From Sulfuricurvum sp. IAE1 (GTDB lineage Bacteria; Campylobacterota; Campylobacteria; Campylobacterales; Sulfurimonadaceae), in contig NZ_SLTI01000007.1 in NCBI RefSeq assembly GCF_004347735.1, forward strand, positions 124,001-188,000: a stretch of DNA of 64,000 bases, written 5' to 3'. Made by a program: the position numbers and the translations under genes. This document shows, in pieces, positions 29,852 to 39,143 of the stretch. Under the pieces are notes generated by a model. It worked only from the letters and a program-made list of their open reading frames with translations, had not been told where the DNA came from and searched no databases. Position 1 is the first letter of the stretch. Each line of letters opens with the position of its first letter.

Positions 29852-30795
29852 TGCGCGGCCCCGTTTGCCATCGCTTCGGCACGTTGCAGCAGCTCCATCG
29901 CACCCTGCGAAATAAGACGCTTCGCCATCGCTTCGCCCACGCCGTCCGTCTGATCGCGGGAGACGACGATCTCATCCCCCATCGTTTCGCTCGCATCGGG
30001 CATTCCCAACGTCGAACGGACCACTACCTTTCCGTCTTCGCCTACGCGCGCGCTCACCCCGATGGGAACCTGGCATCCCCCCTGAAGGGTATCGACGAAT
30101 CCGCGTTCGATGGAGGTTTCGATACGGCTGTTTTCATCATCGAGAAAACGGGCGATTTCGAGTACCCACGGCTCGTTGACCGTTTCGATGCCCAATGCCC
30201 CCTGCCCCATTGCCGGAAGCATTTCATCCAGCGGGATCGGGTAGAAATACGTCACCGCGTCACGGAGCCCGAGACGGTTGATCCCGGCGGCCGCGAGGAT
30301 AATCGCGTCGAACTCTCCCTCTTTGAGTTTGCGGATGCGGGTATCGACGTTTCCGCGAAGGTCTTTGATCACGAGATCGGGCCGCTGAAGCGCTAGCTGC
30401 ATCCGACGCCGGAGTGAAGAGGTCCCGACAACGGCGCCTTGGGGCAACGACGAAATATCGGGATATTTTTCGCTGAGCATCGCGTCACGAACGTCTTCAC
30501 GCGTCGTGATCGCCGAAAGGAGCAACCCCTCGGGCATCACCGTCGGAACGTCTTTGAGCGAATGAACGGCCATCTGCGCCTCTCCGCGAAGCATCGACTC
30601 TTCGATCTCTTTGAGGAACAGCCCTTTCCCGCCGATTTTGGCGAGCGGAACATCAAGAATCTTATCACCGGAAGTGATGATGATTTTCAGTTCGACCGAA
30701 ACTTCGGGAAAATTGGTCTCGATGAGCGATTTGATGTGGTTGGACTGCCACAGGGCCAGTTTGCTTCCGCGGGTTGCGATGGTCAGTTTTTTCAT
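29848..30795 (-). CDS. hemC: Porphobilinogen deaminase (hydroxymethylbilane synthase)
   Basis: HemC links four porphobilinogens into hydroxymethylbilane on the way to heme. The 315-residue product has the substrate-handling TRGSKLALWQSNHI at the N terminus, HSLKDVPT near residue 80, SSLRRRMQL and the cofactor-attachment LQGGCQVPIGV around residue 240. It lies 3 bases after the thioredoxin-like gene. It shares the operon with hemA, which makes the first committed heme precursor. Confidence 0.96.
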   Translation of the reverse strand: MKKLTIATRGSKLALWQSNHIKSLIETNFPEVSVELKIIITSGDKILDVPLAKIGGKGLFLKEIEESMLRGEAQMAVHSLKDVPTVMPEGLLLSAITTREDVRDAMLSEKYPDISSLPQGAVVGTSSLRRRMQLALQRPDLVIKDLRGNVDTRIRKLKEGEFDAIILAAAGINRLGLRDAVTYFYPIPLDEMLPAMGQGALGIETVNEPWVLEIARFLDDENSRIETSIERGFVDTLQGGCQVPIGVSARVGEDGKVVVRSTLGMPDASETMGDEIVVSRDQTDGVGEAMAKRLISQGAMELLQRAEAMANGAAQ

Positions 30796-30798
30796 CGA

Positions 30799-31635
30799 TT
30801 ATTTAACCTTTACGTCTTTGTATTTCATTTTTTTGGGATCTTTTTCGCCGTTAAAAAAGACCGTCGGGGTTCCCGAGACGATCATCTCATCGGCTACTTT
30901 GCGGTCGAATTCGAACTGTTTGAGGACGGAAGGGCGACGGATATCGGCCGGCGTCACTTTTGCCCCGGTCGCTTTGTTGAACGCATCGAGTATCTTCTGT
31001 TCGTTTTTCTCGTTGGCATCGATATCGACGGTGTAGAGTTTCATCACCGCATTACCCATCCCCTCTTCTTCGGCCGCGATCGCGGCTTTGGTGAGGGTCA
31101 CCGCCGCGGGGTGAAGCCCCGCAAGCGGGAGATGGTAGTAATAAACGGCGAACGTTTTGGGATACTTGGCCATGTACGAGATGGCTTCGGGAACGTAACG
31201 GCGGCAGAACGGACACAGCGGATCGGAAAAAATCGCCACTTTATGCGTCGCGTTGGCATCCCCGCTGATACGGTTGGCTTTCGTGTAATACGAAGCGTTG
31301 AAATCGGGGGTGATCGTATCATTGTAGCGAACCCCTGTTTTCAAATTGACCAGTTCGGGGGCGATCACGTCTCCGCTGACGAAGTAGATACCGTTTTGGT
31401 TGATCCGGCGTTTTTCGTTCCCCTGCTTGACGTCCGCACCGATACTGACGAAATACGCCTGCCATCCGCTCATGGACGGAACCGGCTTTTTGCCGTTGAT
31501 CTCGATGTTCAGATTGCTGATGGCGGGATTGTTTCCGATCCCTTTTTTCAAAAACGAAACCACTTCGGCATCACTTGCCGCAAACAGGCTAGCGGAGAGA
31601 AGGAGTATCGTCGATAATTTCGGCATCAATGACAT
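30799..31635 (-). CDS. Periplasmic thioredoxin-fold disulfide protein (DsbC/DsbG-like)
   Basis: The chosen ATG at 31635 has AAGG 6-7 bases upstream and gives a signal peptide ([21 protein letters not shown]). The frame is open to 31692, inside fxsA. The 278-residue mature protein has an N-terminal dimerisation-like domain with low similarity and a thioredoxin domain with SDPLCPFCRRYVPE (CxxC) and the cis-proline loop VSGTPTVFF. It probably reduces or isomerises disulfides in the periplasm, possibly keeping cytochrome heme-binding cysteines reduced. It overlaps fxsA by about 47 bases. The C. jejuni version of this operon, as I recall it, lacks this gene. Confidence 0.82.
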   Translation of the reverse strand: MSLMPKLSTILLLSASLFAASDAEVVSFLKKGIGNNPAISNLNIEINGKKPVPSMSGWQAYFVSIGADVKQGNEKRRINQNGIYFVSGDVIAPELVNLKTGVRYNDTITPDFNASYYTKANRISGDANATHKVAIFSDPLCPFCRRYVPEAISYMAKYPKTFAVYYYHLPLAGLHPAAVTLTKAAIAAEEEGMGNAVMKLYTVDIDANEKNEQKILDAFNKATGAKVTPADIRRPSVLKQFEFDRKVADEMIVSGTPTVFFNGEKDPKKMKYKDVKVK

Positions 31636-31999
31636 ATTCATCCTTTTGTGTTGGGGTTGGCGATTCGTATTTTCGCCCAAAACGGTTAACAAGAAACGAA
31701 CCGATCACGGAAAGCTGCAGCGCAATCCCTGCCAAATCGCTCAGAAAACCCGGGACGATCAGCAGAAATGCCCCCGCAAGACCCATGAGGTTGCGGTTCG
31801 CGAATCCCTGAACGTCGATCCGGCGGGTTTGGAGCGCATGCAGGTTTTCCGCCAGGGTATGACGGAAGTTGAGGAGAATGAAAATCCCCAGAAAAGCGCT
31901 CCCGACGATTTCGAGAAACGTGGCGATTCCGCCGATCCGCGACGCGATCTCGACGGTGACGATCACCTCGGCGAAGAGGTAGATCAGAAAATAGATCAT
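31589..31999 (-). CDS. fxsA: FxsA family membrane protein
   Basis: This 136-residue integral membrane protein has about three to four hydrophobic helices (residues 1-50 and 65-105) with the family motif [19 protein letters not shown]. coli FxsA affects F-plasmid exclusion of phage T7, but its normal role is unknown. The C-terminal 30 residues are charged and cytoplasmic. The ATG overlaps the proS stop by 4 bases. Its 3' end overlaps the start of the thioredoxin-like gene. Confidence 0.88.
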   Translation of the reverse strand: MIYFLIYLFAEVIVTVEIASRIGGIATFLEIVGSAFLGIFILLNFRHTLAENLHALQTRRIDVQGFANRNLMGLAGAFLLIVPGFLSDLAGIALQLSVIGSFLVNRFGRKYESPTPTQKDEYVIDAEIIDDTPSLR

Positions 32000-33699
32000 C
32001 CCCGCAGTTCCTCAAGCGTTTGAAGCACTTTGTCGGCGTCGACGGTGAGCATTTCGCGGGTGGCGCGAACCATGATCTGCACCGAACCGTTATCGAGTTC
32101 TTTCCCCACGATGACGGTGAACGGAAAACCGATCAGTTCGGCATCGGACATCTTGAACCCGAAGCGCTCTTTCCGGTCGTCGAGAATCGTTTCTATCCCT
32201 TTGGCCTGGAGCTCGCCGTAGAGTTTTTCGGCGTAGGAGAGATGCGCCTCCTCTTTGACGTTTGAAACCATGACGTTGACGAGGTAAGGAGCGGTTGCCG
32301 GAGTCCAGATACATCCGCGCTCGTCGTGGTGTTGTTCGATGACGGCTGCGACGAGACGGCTGACGCCCATCCCGTAGGTTCCCATGATAAAGGGCTGCGA
32401 CCGACCGTTTTCGTCCAGGAACTCAGCCTTCAACGGCGCGGAATACACGGTTCCGAGCTTGAAGATATGCCCCACTTCGATCCCTTTGGTATGGAGAATC
32501 TTCCCTCCGCAGTGAGGGCATCCGTCTCCCTCCTGAACGCTGGCCAGATCAGCAAAATGGGCTTCGCCCATCACGCTCAGATCGACGCCCACGAAATGAT
32601 AGTCCGCTTCGTTCGCTCCGCAGATCATGGCTGTTGCATTACGGGTGTCGTTGTCCATCACGATACGGATTTTATCCTGATCCAGCGGTCCGATGAATCC
32701 GGGAACAAGACCGATGGAGCGGAGTTCGTCTTCGCCGGCATCGACAAGATCGATGGCCCCCACGCTGTTGCGTGCTTTGACTTCCTGAAGTTCGTCACAT
32801 CCGCGAAGGAAGAAACAGACCAGCTCGCTCCCTTCGGTGTAAACAGCACGCTGCACGACCGCTTTGAGCGTATAGTAAGGATCGACTTTGAAAAAGTTTG
32901 AAAGATCCCCGATCGATTTGACACCCGGTGTTTTAAACCGCATGAAATCGGCTTGAGGCGCTTCAGGGATGACCGAACGCGGTGCACGGCGGGCCGCTTC
33001 GACGTTCGCACCGTATTCGCAGGTATCGCACACGGCGAGGGTGTCTTCGCCGCTTTGGGCGAGAACCATCAGTTCTTTCGAGCCGGTCCCGCCGATCGCC
33101 CCGCTGTCGGCCTCGACGATGCGAAACGTCAACCCAAGCCGCTCCAGCACCCGTTTGTACGCCGCTTCCATCGCATCGAATTCACGGTCGAGGTCCTCGG
33201 TCGTCGCATGAAAGCTGTAACCGTCTTTCATCACGAATTCGCGCGCGCGCATCAGGCCGAAACGGGGACGCGCTTCGTCGCGGAATTTCGTTTTGATCTG
33301 GTAGACGTTCAGTGGAAGCTGTTTGTAACTCGTGACGCGGTTACGGACGATATTGACCATCATCTCCTCGTGCGTCGGCCCCAGGACGAAAAGGTTCTCT
33401 TTCCGGTCGCGGAAACGGAGAAGCTCTTTGCCGAATTTTTCGATACGGCCGCTCTCTTCCCACAGCTCGGCGGGGGTCACGAAACTCAGGTCGACTTCCA
33501 ACGCGCCGCATGCGGCCATCTCTTCGTTGATGATGTTTTCGATCTTACGCAACACCCGCTTGCCCAGCGGCAGAAAGTTGTACAGACCGCTCGCGACCTG
33601 CGCTATAAAACCGGCGCGGGAGAGATAGATGTGGCTCGGGAGCTGGGCGTCTTTGGGAGACTCTTTGGTAGTGGGGATATAGGCTTTGCTAAAACGCAT
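31996..33699 (-). CDS. proS: Prolyl-tRNA synthetase (bacterial type with editing insertion)
   Basis: ProS charges tRNA-Pro. The 567-residue product has class II motifs ([66 protein letters not shown]) and a central insertion (about 220-400) of the YbaK/INS type that clears Ala-tRNA-Pro. A C-terminal anticodon-binding domain follows. Two consecutive ATG codons exist; the second (33699) is favoured because AAAGGA is 5 bases upstream. The start overlaps the hemA stop. Confidence 0.95.
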   Translation of the reverse strand: MRFSKAYIPTTKESPKDAQLPSHIYLSRAGFIAQVASGLYNFLPLGKRVLRKIENIINEEMAACGALEVDLSFVTPAELWEESGRIEKFGKELLRFRDRKENLFVLGPTHEEMMVNIVRNRVTSYKQLPLNVYQIKTKFRDEARPRFGLMRAREFVMKDGYSFHATTEDLDREFDAMEAAYKRVLERLGLTFRIVEADSGAIGGTGSKELMVLAQSGEDTLAVCDTCEYGANVEAARRAPRSVIPEAPQADFMRFKTPGVKSIGDLSNFFKVDPYYTLKAVVQRAVYTEGSELVCFFLRGCDELQEVKARNSVGAIDLVDAGEDELRSIGLVPGFIGPLDQDKIRIVMDNDTRNATAMICGANEADYHFVGVDLSVMGEAHFADLASVQEGDGCPHCGGKILHTKGIEVGHIFKLGTVYSAPLKAEFLDENGRSQPFIMGTYGMGVSRLVAAVIEQHHDERGCIWTPATAPYLVNVMVSNVKEEAHLSYAEKLYGELQAKGIETILDDRKERFGFKMSDAELIGFPFTVIVGKELDNGSVQIMVRATREMLTVDADKVLQTLEELRG

Positions 33700-34991
33700 C
33701 ATTTTCCTTTCGTATGATAGGTACAGGCTTTTTGGGAGAGGTCGGATCCGTCCTCGCTGTCGAGTAAAAAATTCATCGCTTCAATCAGCGCATCCACTTT
33801 GAGAGGATCCGATCCGTCGCGCATCCGTTCGGCGAAGGGGTGCAAAAACCGCTTCAGCGTCTGGATGGCCGCTTTGCGGACGGCATATTCGTATTCTTCG
33901 GGGATATAGCCGTTACGGATAACGCGGAACGCCTCCTCATCGGCCGCTTCTTCGGCACGAAGATAAAGGGTCTTGATCAGCGGTTCGATCGAGAGGGTTT
34001 TAAGCCATTCGAAAAACTGCACGACATGCCGGCGGACGATCACATAGGAGACTTTCGCCTCGTCTTCGCGCAGGGCAATGTTTTCACTCACGATCTCCTG
34101 CAAATCATCGACGTAATAAAGCGATATTCCCCATTTCGCCCCATCGCAATCGATATCGCGCGGGACGGCCATGTCGAACCAGTACCGCTTAAACGGCGTC
34201 TGGGAAATCATCTCCTCGGTGATGATGGGATGGATCGACCCTGTCGACGTAAAGAGCAGCTCGTAATCGTTGATGGCGTAAGCAATCTCTTCGAACGACC
34301 GGACCCGGGCGTCGCATTCGCGCGCGATCTCTTCGGCTTTCTCGAAGGTGCGGTTCATCATCGTCACCTCCGCACCCTGAGCGCTCAGGTGCTTGCATGT
34401 GATGACCGACATCTCCCCTGAGCCGATGACAAGGGCTTTTTTCCCCTCAAGGCTACCGACACTTTCTTTAGCTTTGGATACCGCCACGCTCGCCACCGAA
34501 ACCGGTTTGGAGGAGATATTGGTTGCGTTTCGGACCTCTGCGGCGCATTTGAACGCAAATCCCATTGCCCGCGAAATTTTCTGAGCCGAATAGCCGTTTT
34601 CCTGCGAAAGGCGGAACGCGTCTTTGAGCTGCCCCGCGATCTGAGTCTCACCCACAACCATCGAATCGAGCGAACTGGCAACGCTGAAAAGGTGGTGGAT
34701 GCACCCTTCGTCATCGAAAATATCGCCCCGCTCGTGCAACTCTTCGTGTCCGATCCCCGAACGCTTCGAAAGAAGAGCGAAAATCGCTTCGGTCGCCGCT
34801 TCGGTATCGTTGCAGCTGCAAAAAATTTCGACCCGGTTGCAGGTGGAGAGGAGCATCGACTCGCCGATGGCGCTACAGCGTCTCAGCGCCGCCAGGGCTT
34901 CGAGCTGTTCGGATTCGTTTACAAATGCCAACTTTTCGCGGATGGCAAGCGTCGAGTTGCGGTGTGAAAAGCTGACGATGAGATAGTGCAT
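33699..34991 (-). CDS. hemA: Glutamyl-tRNA reductase
   Basis: HemA reduces glutamyl-tRNA to glutamate-1-semialdehyde, the entry to C5 heme synthesis. The 430-residue product has the catalytic cysteine in [12 protein letters not shown] (about residue 50), [18 protein letters not shown], and the NADPH-binding [10 protein letters not shown] near residue 187. The family degron region at the N terminus is present. It shares one base with the stop of the polyprenyl synthase gene (TGATG). GemL (HemL) is not in the window. Confidence 0.96.
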   Translation of the reverse strand: MHYLIVSFSHRNSTLAIREKLAFVNESEQLEALAALRRCSAIGESMLLSTCNRVEIFCSCNDTEAATEAIFALLSKRSGIGHEELHERGDIFDDEGCIHHLFSVASSLDSMVVGETQIAGQLKDAFRLSQENGYSAQKISRAMGFAFKCAAEVRNATNISSKPVSVASVAVSKAKESVGSLEGKKALVIGSGEMSVITCKHLSAQGAEVTMMNRTFEKAEEIARECDARVRSFEEIAYAINDYELLFTSTGSIHPIITEEMISQTPFKRYWFDMAVPRDIDCDGAKWGISLYYVDDLQEIVSENIALREDEAKVSYVIVRRHVVQFFEWLKTLSIEPLIKTLYLRAEEAADEEAFRVIRNGYIPEEYEYAVRKAAIQTLKRFLHPFAERMRDGSDPLKVDALIEAMNFLLDSEDGSDLSQKACTYHTKGK

Positions 34992-35893
34992 CAGTTACTT
35001 CTTTTCAAAACGGATTCGATGATGGCGTGGAGAGGAAGATCATTCCCTACCGCCGCAGTCGCTTCGTCGCAAAGGGAGCGCGCGAAGGCGTATGAACGCT
35101 CGATCACCCCGTGTTCATCCATTCGCGAACGGATCCACTTTTTCTCCGCCTCGTCGATCGGACGGGCATGGGAATTCCGGAGCCTTTCACGACCCGGAAC
35201 GTCTAGCGCATCGTACAGATCGATGTAGGGAAGCGTCGTTTTCCCCTCTACAAAATCGTTCAATGAGGGCTTACCGAGCGTCGCTTCGTCGGCAGTGATA
35301 TCGAGGATGTCATCGACGATCTGAAACGCCAGACCGAGATTTTTTCCGTACGTTGCGTACGACTGTGCATCCTTGCCTGCCAGAAGAGCGGCCGAAAAGG
35401 CGGCGGCTTCGATCAACGTCGCCGTTTTGAGATAGAGCATTTTAAGATACTGTTCCCGATCGGTATTGAACGTTTCGGCCATCTCGACATCCATCATCTC
35501 CCCGATCGAGAGACGGGTGACCGATTCGGCAACGGCACGGGAAATGGCGGGGTCAAAAGCCGTAAGAGAGCTGAACGCTTTGGAGTAGAGGATATCGCCG
35601 AGCATAATGGCGACTTTGCTGCCGTGGGTCGCATTCACCGAAGGGACGCCGCGCCGGAGCATCGCTTCGTCGATTACGTCGTCGTGCAGGAGGCTGGCCG
35701 CATGGATCAGTTCGACGATGGCCCCTAGAAGAGGCGCTTCAGGGGCTTCGGGAGCGATCGTGAGGATCAGCCGCGCGCGGAGCCGTTTTCCCCCCGAAAG
35801 CTTTGCAAAAAGCTCCGCCGCTTTGGGATAATCGACCTCTTCGACGAGTTTGGCAATGAGTGTTTCTACCTTTTCTTGCATCCTCTTTATCAC
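34991..35893 (-). CDS. ispB: Polyprenyl diphosphate synthase (octaprenyl type)
   Basis: The enzyme extends FPP or GPP with IPP to make the menaquinone side chain. The 300-residue product has both aspartate-rich motifs: LLHDDVIDEAMLRRG (first, about residue 76) and QIVDDILD (second, about 200), plus GGKRLRARL. Start is GTG at 35893 with GTGA overlap to the upstream stop; an ATG at 35881 is possible but the AGAGG there touches it. Together with the UbiD-type gene it ties this operon to quinone synthesis. Product chain length is not readable from sequence alone. Confidence 0.9.
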   Translation of the reverse strand: MIKRMQEKVETLIAKLVEEVDYPKAAELFAKLSGGKRLRARLILTIAPEAPEAPLLGAIVELIHAASLLHDDVIDEAMLRRGVPSVNATHGSKVAIMLGDILYSKAFSSLTAFDPAISRAVAESVTRLSIGEMMDVEMAETFNTDREQYLKMLYLKTATLIEAAAFSAALLAGKDAQSYATYGKNLGLAFQIVDDILDITADEATLGKPSLNDFVEGKTTLPYIDLYDALDVPGRERLRNSHARPIDEAEKKWIRSRMDEHGVIERSYAFARSLCDEATAAVGNDLPLHAIIESVLKRSN

Positions 35894-36297
35894 TTCTCCG
35901 TTAAATACTCGAGCATGATCCGCTGCTCTTTGTCGAACAACAGCAGGTCAAGCTGCGCGGTTTTCGCCCCTTCGTCGAATTTTTTGAATACGACGACAAT
36001 GTAGGGAACGTCTTTTTCGCTCTTTTTCGCCGGAAGCAGCCGCTTTCGAAAACTTTGGTTAGTATGTGACGCGTACAAAACATGCTGTCCCACAAACCGA
36101 TCAAAATTTTCGTGCACGACGAGCCCTTTATCGGCATACAGCGTCCATCGAAAAGAGAGAAGACGTTCGAGCCCTTCGCTTTTTACCAGCACCTTCACGG
36201 TACGGTCCTTCGGCAAAACAAAGCTTTTCGATTCCCTCCACGGAGCCGCCTGAAGCATCGCCGCCGTCATCGCTAAAACGAAAAAAAGCTTTTTCAT
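35890..36297 (-). CDS. Exported conserved hypothetical protein
   Basis: The ATG at 36297 (AGGA 8 bases upstream) gives a 135-residue protein with a clear signal peptide (MKKLFFVLAMTAAMLQAAP). The mature part is beta-rich and basic (SFRWTLYADKGLVVHENFD; ILEYLTEK-like end), with no motif I know. It is the first gene of the ispB-hemA-proS-fxsA-hemC-ubiD operon; an exported protein occupies the same place in C. jejuni. Function unknown. Confidence 0.75.
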   Translation of the reverse strand: MKKLFFVLAMTAAMLQAAPWRESKSFVLPKDRTVKVLVKSEGLERLLSFRWTLYADKGLVVHENFDRFVGQHVLYASHTNQSFRKRLLPAKKSEKDVPYIVVVFKKFDEGAKTAQLDLLLFDKEQRIMLEYLTEK

Positions 36298-36348
36298 CCG
36301 ACATCCTGACCGTTTCGGACCCAACTTGATCCAAACATTAGGATCGCG

Positions 36349-36354
36349 ATTATA
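36349..36354 (-). promoter_or_regulatory. Extended -10 promoter of the heme/quinone operon
   Basis: TATAAT preceded by TGG (the TGn extended -10 form) reads on the minus strand 52 bases upstream of the exported-protein ATG. It predicts a leader of about 45 bases. No good -35 is present, which is expected with an extended -10. Confidence 0.6.
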
Positions 36355-36401
36355 CCACCACAATTCTTAGTTGATGCGATAGAGAATCGTTCGCTCAAAA
36401 A

Positions 36402-36680
36402 TCAAAACTGGGTATCGAGGATTTCGTTTTTGTATTTGAGGGCTTCCACTTTGGCCTTGATCAGGCGGTTCTCTTCCATCAGGGCATCGTGTTCATGCGT
36501 CAGGGTCGAAATTTCACGGCTTTTGAAATAGATCTGCGTATTGATGAAAATTTTCGGAAAAACGACGATCAAAACCAGAAAAACCCCGACAAAAACGTTG
36601 CGTAAAAAGACCGGCCCCATCGACTCATCAGGGGCGATAATCTCTCTCGTTTCTTCTAGGATATCGTGTTTGTCGTTCAT
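36402..36680 (-). CDS. FtsL-like membrane protein downstream of rsmH
   Basis: The ATG at 36680 overlaps the rsmH TGA by 4 bases (ATGA); the longer frame lies inside rsmH. The 92-residue product has a cytoplasmic N-terminal 30 residues, one transmembrane helix (about 30-50, FLRNVFVGVFLVLIVVFPKIF) and a C-terminal periplasmic coiled coil (ISTLTHEHDALMEENRLIKAKVEALKYKNEI, split here over about 30 residues). This topology and the position after rsmH match FtsL, the small divisome protein, which is poorly conserved in sequence. The assignment is by topology and position. Confidence 0.65.
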   Translation of the reverse strand: MNDKHDILEETREIIAPDESMGPVFLRNVFVGVFLVLIVVFPKIFINTQIYFKSREISTLTHEHDALMEENRLIKAKVEALKYKNEILDTQF

Positions 36681-37612
36681 CGTCGAATCTCGAATACGCG
36701 AAGTTTCGCACTCCGGCTGCGCGGGTTGGAACGCAATTCGTCCTCCTGCGCACTCAGCGGCTTTTTGGTGAGGGTCTTGCCGATCGCATGGTTGTTGCCG
36801 CAGGTACAGCGCATCGCTTCGGCTGGGCAGATACAGTTTTTCGACCATTTCGCGAAGCGGTTTTTGACGATTCTGTCTTCGAGGGAATGAAACGTTATGA
36901 TCGCCACCCTCATTTGCTTGACGTCCGATTGTTCAACCGCATCCAGCAGCCTCTCGAGTTCCCCGAGTTCGTCGTTTACCTCGATCCGGATCGCCTGCAT
37001 CACCAGCGTGGAGGGGTGTATTTTTTTCCCCTTGGGCATCAGATGGAAAATGGCACCGGAAAGTTCTTTGGCCGAATAGAAAGGTCGACGCTGTACGATC
37101 GTTTCGGCAACGCGGCGGGCATTGGTCACTTCGCCGTATTCGCGCAGGATCGTCTCCAATTCGCTTTGCCCATAGGTATTGACCACGTCCGCCGCACTCA
37201 GCGCCGCATCGGGATTCATCCGCATGTCGAGCGTGTCGCTTTCGTACGAGAAGCCCCGCTCGCGCCGGTCAAGCTGAAGAGACGACACCCCGATGTCGGC
37301 CAGTATGCCGCAGATCGCATCCCCTTTTTCGGCGATGGCCTCACGTGCAACGTCGGAAAAACGCCCCTGTCGGATTTCGGCCCGTTTGCCGAACGGTTCA
37401 AGTCTGCGCGAAGAAAACGCAATCGCCTCCGGGTCCTGGTCGATCCCGATCAGCGAAACGTCAGGATAGTGTTCGAGCAGCATCGACGAATGCCCGGCAT
37501 ACCCCATCGTGCAGTCGATGACGATCCCGTCGGTACACGGCGAAAACGCTTCGATCACTTCGCGGTACAAAACGGGAATATGGGGGGCTTCCTGCACTGG
37601 GGTTCCTTGCAT
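36677..37612 (-). CDS. rsmH: 16S rRNA (cytosine1402-N4)-methyltransferase
   Basis: RsmH (MraW) methylates N4 of C1402 in 16S rRNA. The 311-residue product begins with HIPVLYREVIEAF, has the SAM-binding DCTMGYAGHS (near residue 34), GILADIGVSSLQLD, and the C-terminal AIITFHSLEDRIVKNRF and RSRSAKLRVFE motifs. A four-cysteine segment (CICPAEAMRCTCG) is present, as in many bacteria. It lies 12 bases after the LysR regulator and is coupled to the FtsL-like gene. Confidence 0.95.
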   Translation of the reverse strand: MQGTPVQEAPHIPVLYREVIEAFSPCTDGIVIDCTMGYAGHSSMLLEHYPDVSLIGIDQDPEAIAFSSRRLEPFGKRAEIRQGRFSDVAREAIAEKGDAICGILADIGVSSLQLDRRERGFSYESDTLDMRMNPDAALSAADVVNTYGQSELETILREYGEVTNARRVAETIVQRRPFYSAKELSGAIFHLMPKGKKIHPSTLVMQAIRIEVNDELGELERLLDAVEQSDVKQMRVAIITFHSLEDRIVKNRFAKWSKNCICPAEAMRCTCGNNHAIGKTLTKKPLSAQEDELRSNPRSRSAKLRVFEIRR

Positions 37613-37624
37613 GTTTTTATCGCC

Positions 37625-38506
37625 CTATACTATCCTAAGCTCACTAACATAACGTTTAAAATCGCGCATCACCCGTGTCAGCGTCTTCTCTTTTCTCCAT
37701 ATCAGACGAAATTCCCTCTCGAACCGATGGCCGATGATCCGGGCCTCGAACATCTTTTTCGAATCCAGCTCTTCGGCAACGCTGAGTCTGGGAAGGCACG
37801 AGAGGGCTTCTTTGTCGTGCATCAGGTAGCGCTTGATCGCTTCGTTGTGCTGGAATTCCATATCGATTTGCAGTTCCTTGTCGACCGGGGCAATCTGCGA
37901 AAGGAAGATTTCGCGCGTCCCCGAACCCCGCTCGCGCAGGATCCAGCGTCTGGCAACCAGTTCGTCGATGAAATACTCCCGCTCTGCCAACGACGGATCG
38001 CTTCCGATGACGACGAGTTCGTCGCTCATGAGCCGCAGGGATTCCATGTCGTTTTCATCGAATTTGCCTTCGACGAATCCCAGATCGCATCCCCCGTTGC
38101 GGACCATTTCGATCACCTCGGTACTGTTGGCGGTTTTGAGCGATACCTTGACCGTCTCATTCCCGGAACGGTAATCCCCGATCCATTCGGGCAAAAGATA
38201 GTTGCTGATCGTTACGCTGGCGGCGAGGTAGAGATGTCCGCCCATCGAATCGGCCTGAAAGGTTTCGAACAATCGGTGCGATTTGTCGACGATTCGGGCC
38301 GCATGTTCGTAAAAATAACGTCCCCGTTCATTAAGAACCAGCCGTTTGCCGATCCTCTCGAACAGCTCTTCGCCGCAATCTTTCTCCAGCTCCCGTACCG
38401 CCATCGAAACGGCCGAAGGACTCATGGAGAGGGTTTCGGCGACGTCGATAACGCGGGACGAGGCGGCCAGGGCCGTAAAAATTTCAAGTTGACGCAGCGT
38501 AAACAT
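37625..38506 (-). CDS. LysR family transcriptional regulator
   Basis: The start MFTLRQLEIFTALA at 38506 fits the family; a longer frame to 38560 overlaps the divergent gene. The 293-residue product has the N-terminal winged helix-turn-helix (about 1-60, SRVIDVAETLSMSPSAVSMAVRELEKDCGEELFERIGKRLVLN) and a substrate-binding-like effector domain. It resembles CysB/Cbl-type or CbbR-like regulators in general layout, but the ligand cannot be read. It is upstream of rsmH and divergent from the aldolase-fold gene, which is the natural first candidate target. Confidence 0.9.
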   Translation of the reverse strand: MFTLRQLEIFTALAASSRVIDVAETLSMSPSAVSMAVRELEKDCGEELFERIGKRLVLNERGRYFYEHAARIVDKSHRLFETFQADSMGGHLYLAASVTISNYLLPEWIGDYRSGNETVKVSLKTANSTEVIEMVRNGGCDLGFVEGKFDENDMESLRLMSDELVVIGSDPSLAEREYFIDELVARRWILRERGSGTREIFLSQIAPVDKELQIDMEFQHNEAIKRYLMHDKEALSCLPRLSVAEELDSKKMFEARIIGHRFEREFRLIWRKEKTLTRVMRDFKRYVSELRIV

Positions 38507-38530
38507 CTTTTCACCCCTCATTTGTGCACT

Positions 38531-38536
38531 ATTATA
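38531..38536 (-). promoter_or_regulatory. -10 element for the LysR gene
   Basis: TATAAT on the minus strand, 25 bases upstream of the LysR ATG. On the plus strand TAAAAT (38540-38545) lies only 8 bases before the start of the divergent gene, so that gene may have a near-leaderless transcript or a different promoter. Confidence 0.5.
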
Positions 38537-38552
38537 TGCTAAAATCCTTTTC

Positions 38553-39143
38553 ATGGACAAACAAAACGTAAAACGTCAGCTCGCCGCATTCGCCCTGTCG
38601 ATGTTCCGGAAAGATTTTTTCGGAATCTATCACGGTTCGCTCTCGGCCAAACTCGATACCAATCTTTTCACGATCAATACGAAAAACGCCATTTTCGATT
38701 CGATCGGCGAAAACAGCCTCATCGATCTTTTTTACAATAAAGATTACCGTTGGAAGGAGGCAAGCATCGACGCCTCGATCCACCACGGGATTTACCGTCA
38801 GATATCGGACGCCAAATTCATCACCTTTACGATGCCCCCCTTTACGACCGCCTTTTCGTTGAACCACAGCATCATCATCCCCAACGACTATTTCGGCTTC
38901 AAGGAATTTGGCAAAATCGCCATCTACGACCCGAAAAAATTCGACGACTGGTACGAACGGGCGGTGAGTGAAATCCCTCAGTATTTCCAGCAGAACAACA
39001 CCTCGATCATGGTCATCCGCGGATACGGCGTCTACGCTTTCAGCCGCGACATCCACTCGATGGTGCGCCAGCTCTCGATCCTCGAACGCAGCTGCCGGAT
39101 CCTGATGCTCGATCACTCCCAGGCACGTTTAGACATCGACTGA
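38553..39143 (+). CDS. Class II aldolase/adducin-fold protein lacking the metal-site residues
   Basis: The 196-residue protein aligns by pattern with class II aldolases (fuculose-phosphate aldolase type): an N-terminal GIYHGSLSAKL in place of the GNISxR loop, a central segment IHHGIYRQISDAKFITFTMPPFTTA, and a C-terminal MVIRGYGVYAFSRDIHSMVRQLSILERS in place of NHG...E..E. The zinc ligands are missing: the usual HTH appears as TFT and the NHG as GYG, and the catalytic Glu after SS is Asp. It is probably a non-catalytic or repurposed member. It overlaps the end of bioA by 15 bases, tail to tail. Confidence 0.7.
   Translation: MDKQNVKRQLAAFALSMFRKDFFGIYHGSLSAKLDTNLFTINTKNAIFDSIGENSLIDLFYNKDYRWKEASIDASIHHGIYRQISDAKFITFTMPPFTTAFSLNHSIIIPNDYFGFKEFGKIAIYDPKKFDDWYERAVSEIPQYFQQNNTSIMVIRGYGVYAFSRDIHSMVRQLSILERSCRILMLDHSQARLDID

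Noticed and set aside
36788..38542. 584-codon plus-strand frame across rsmH and the LysR gene
   Set aside because: It overlaps two complete minus-strand genes and has no motif.
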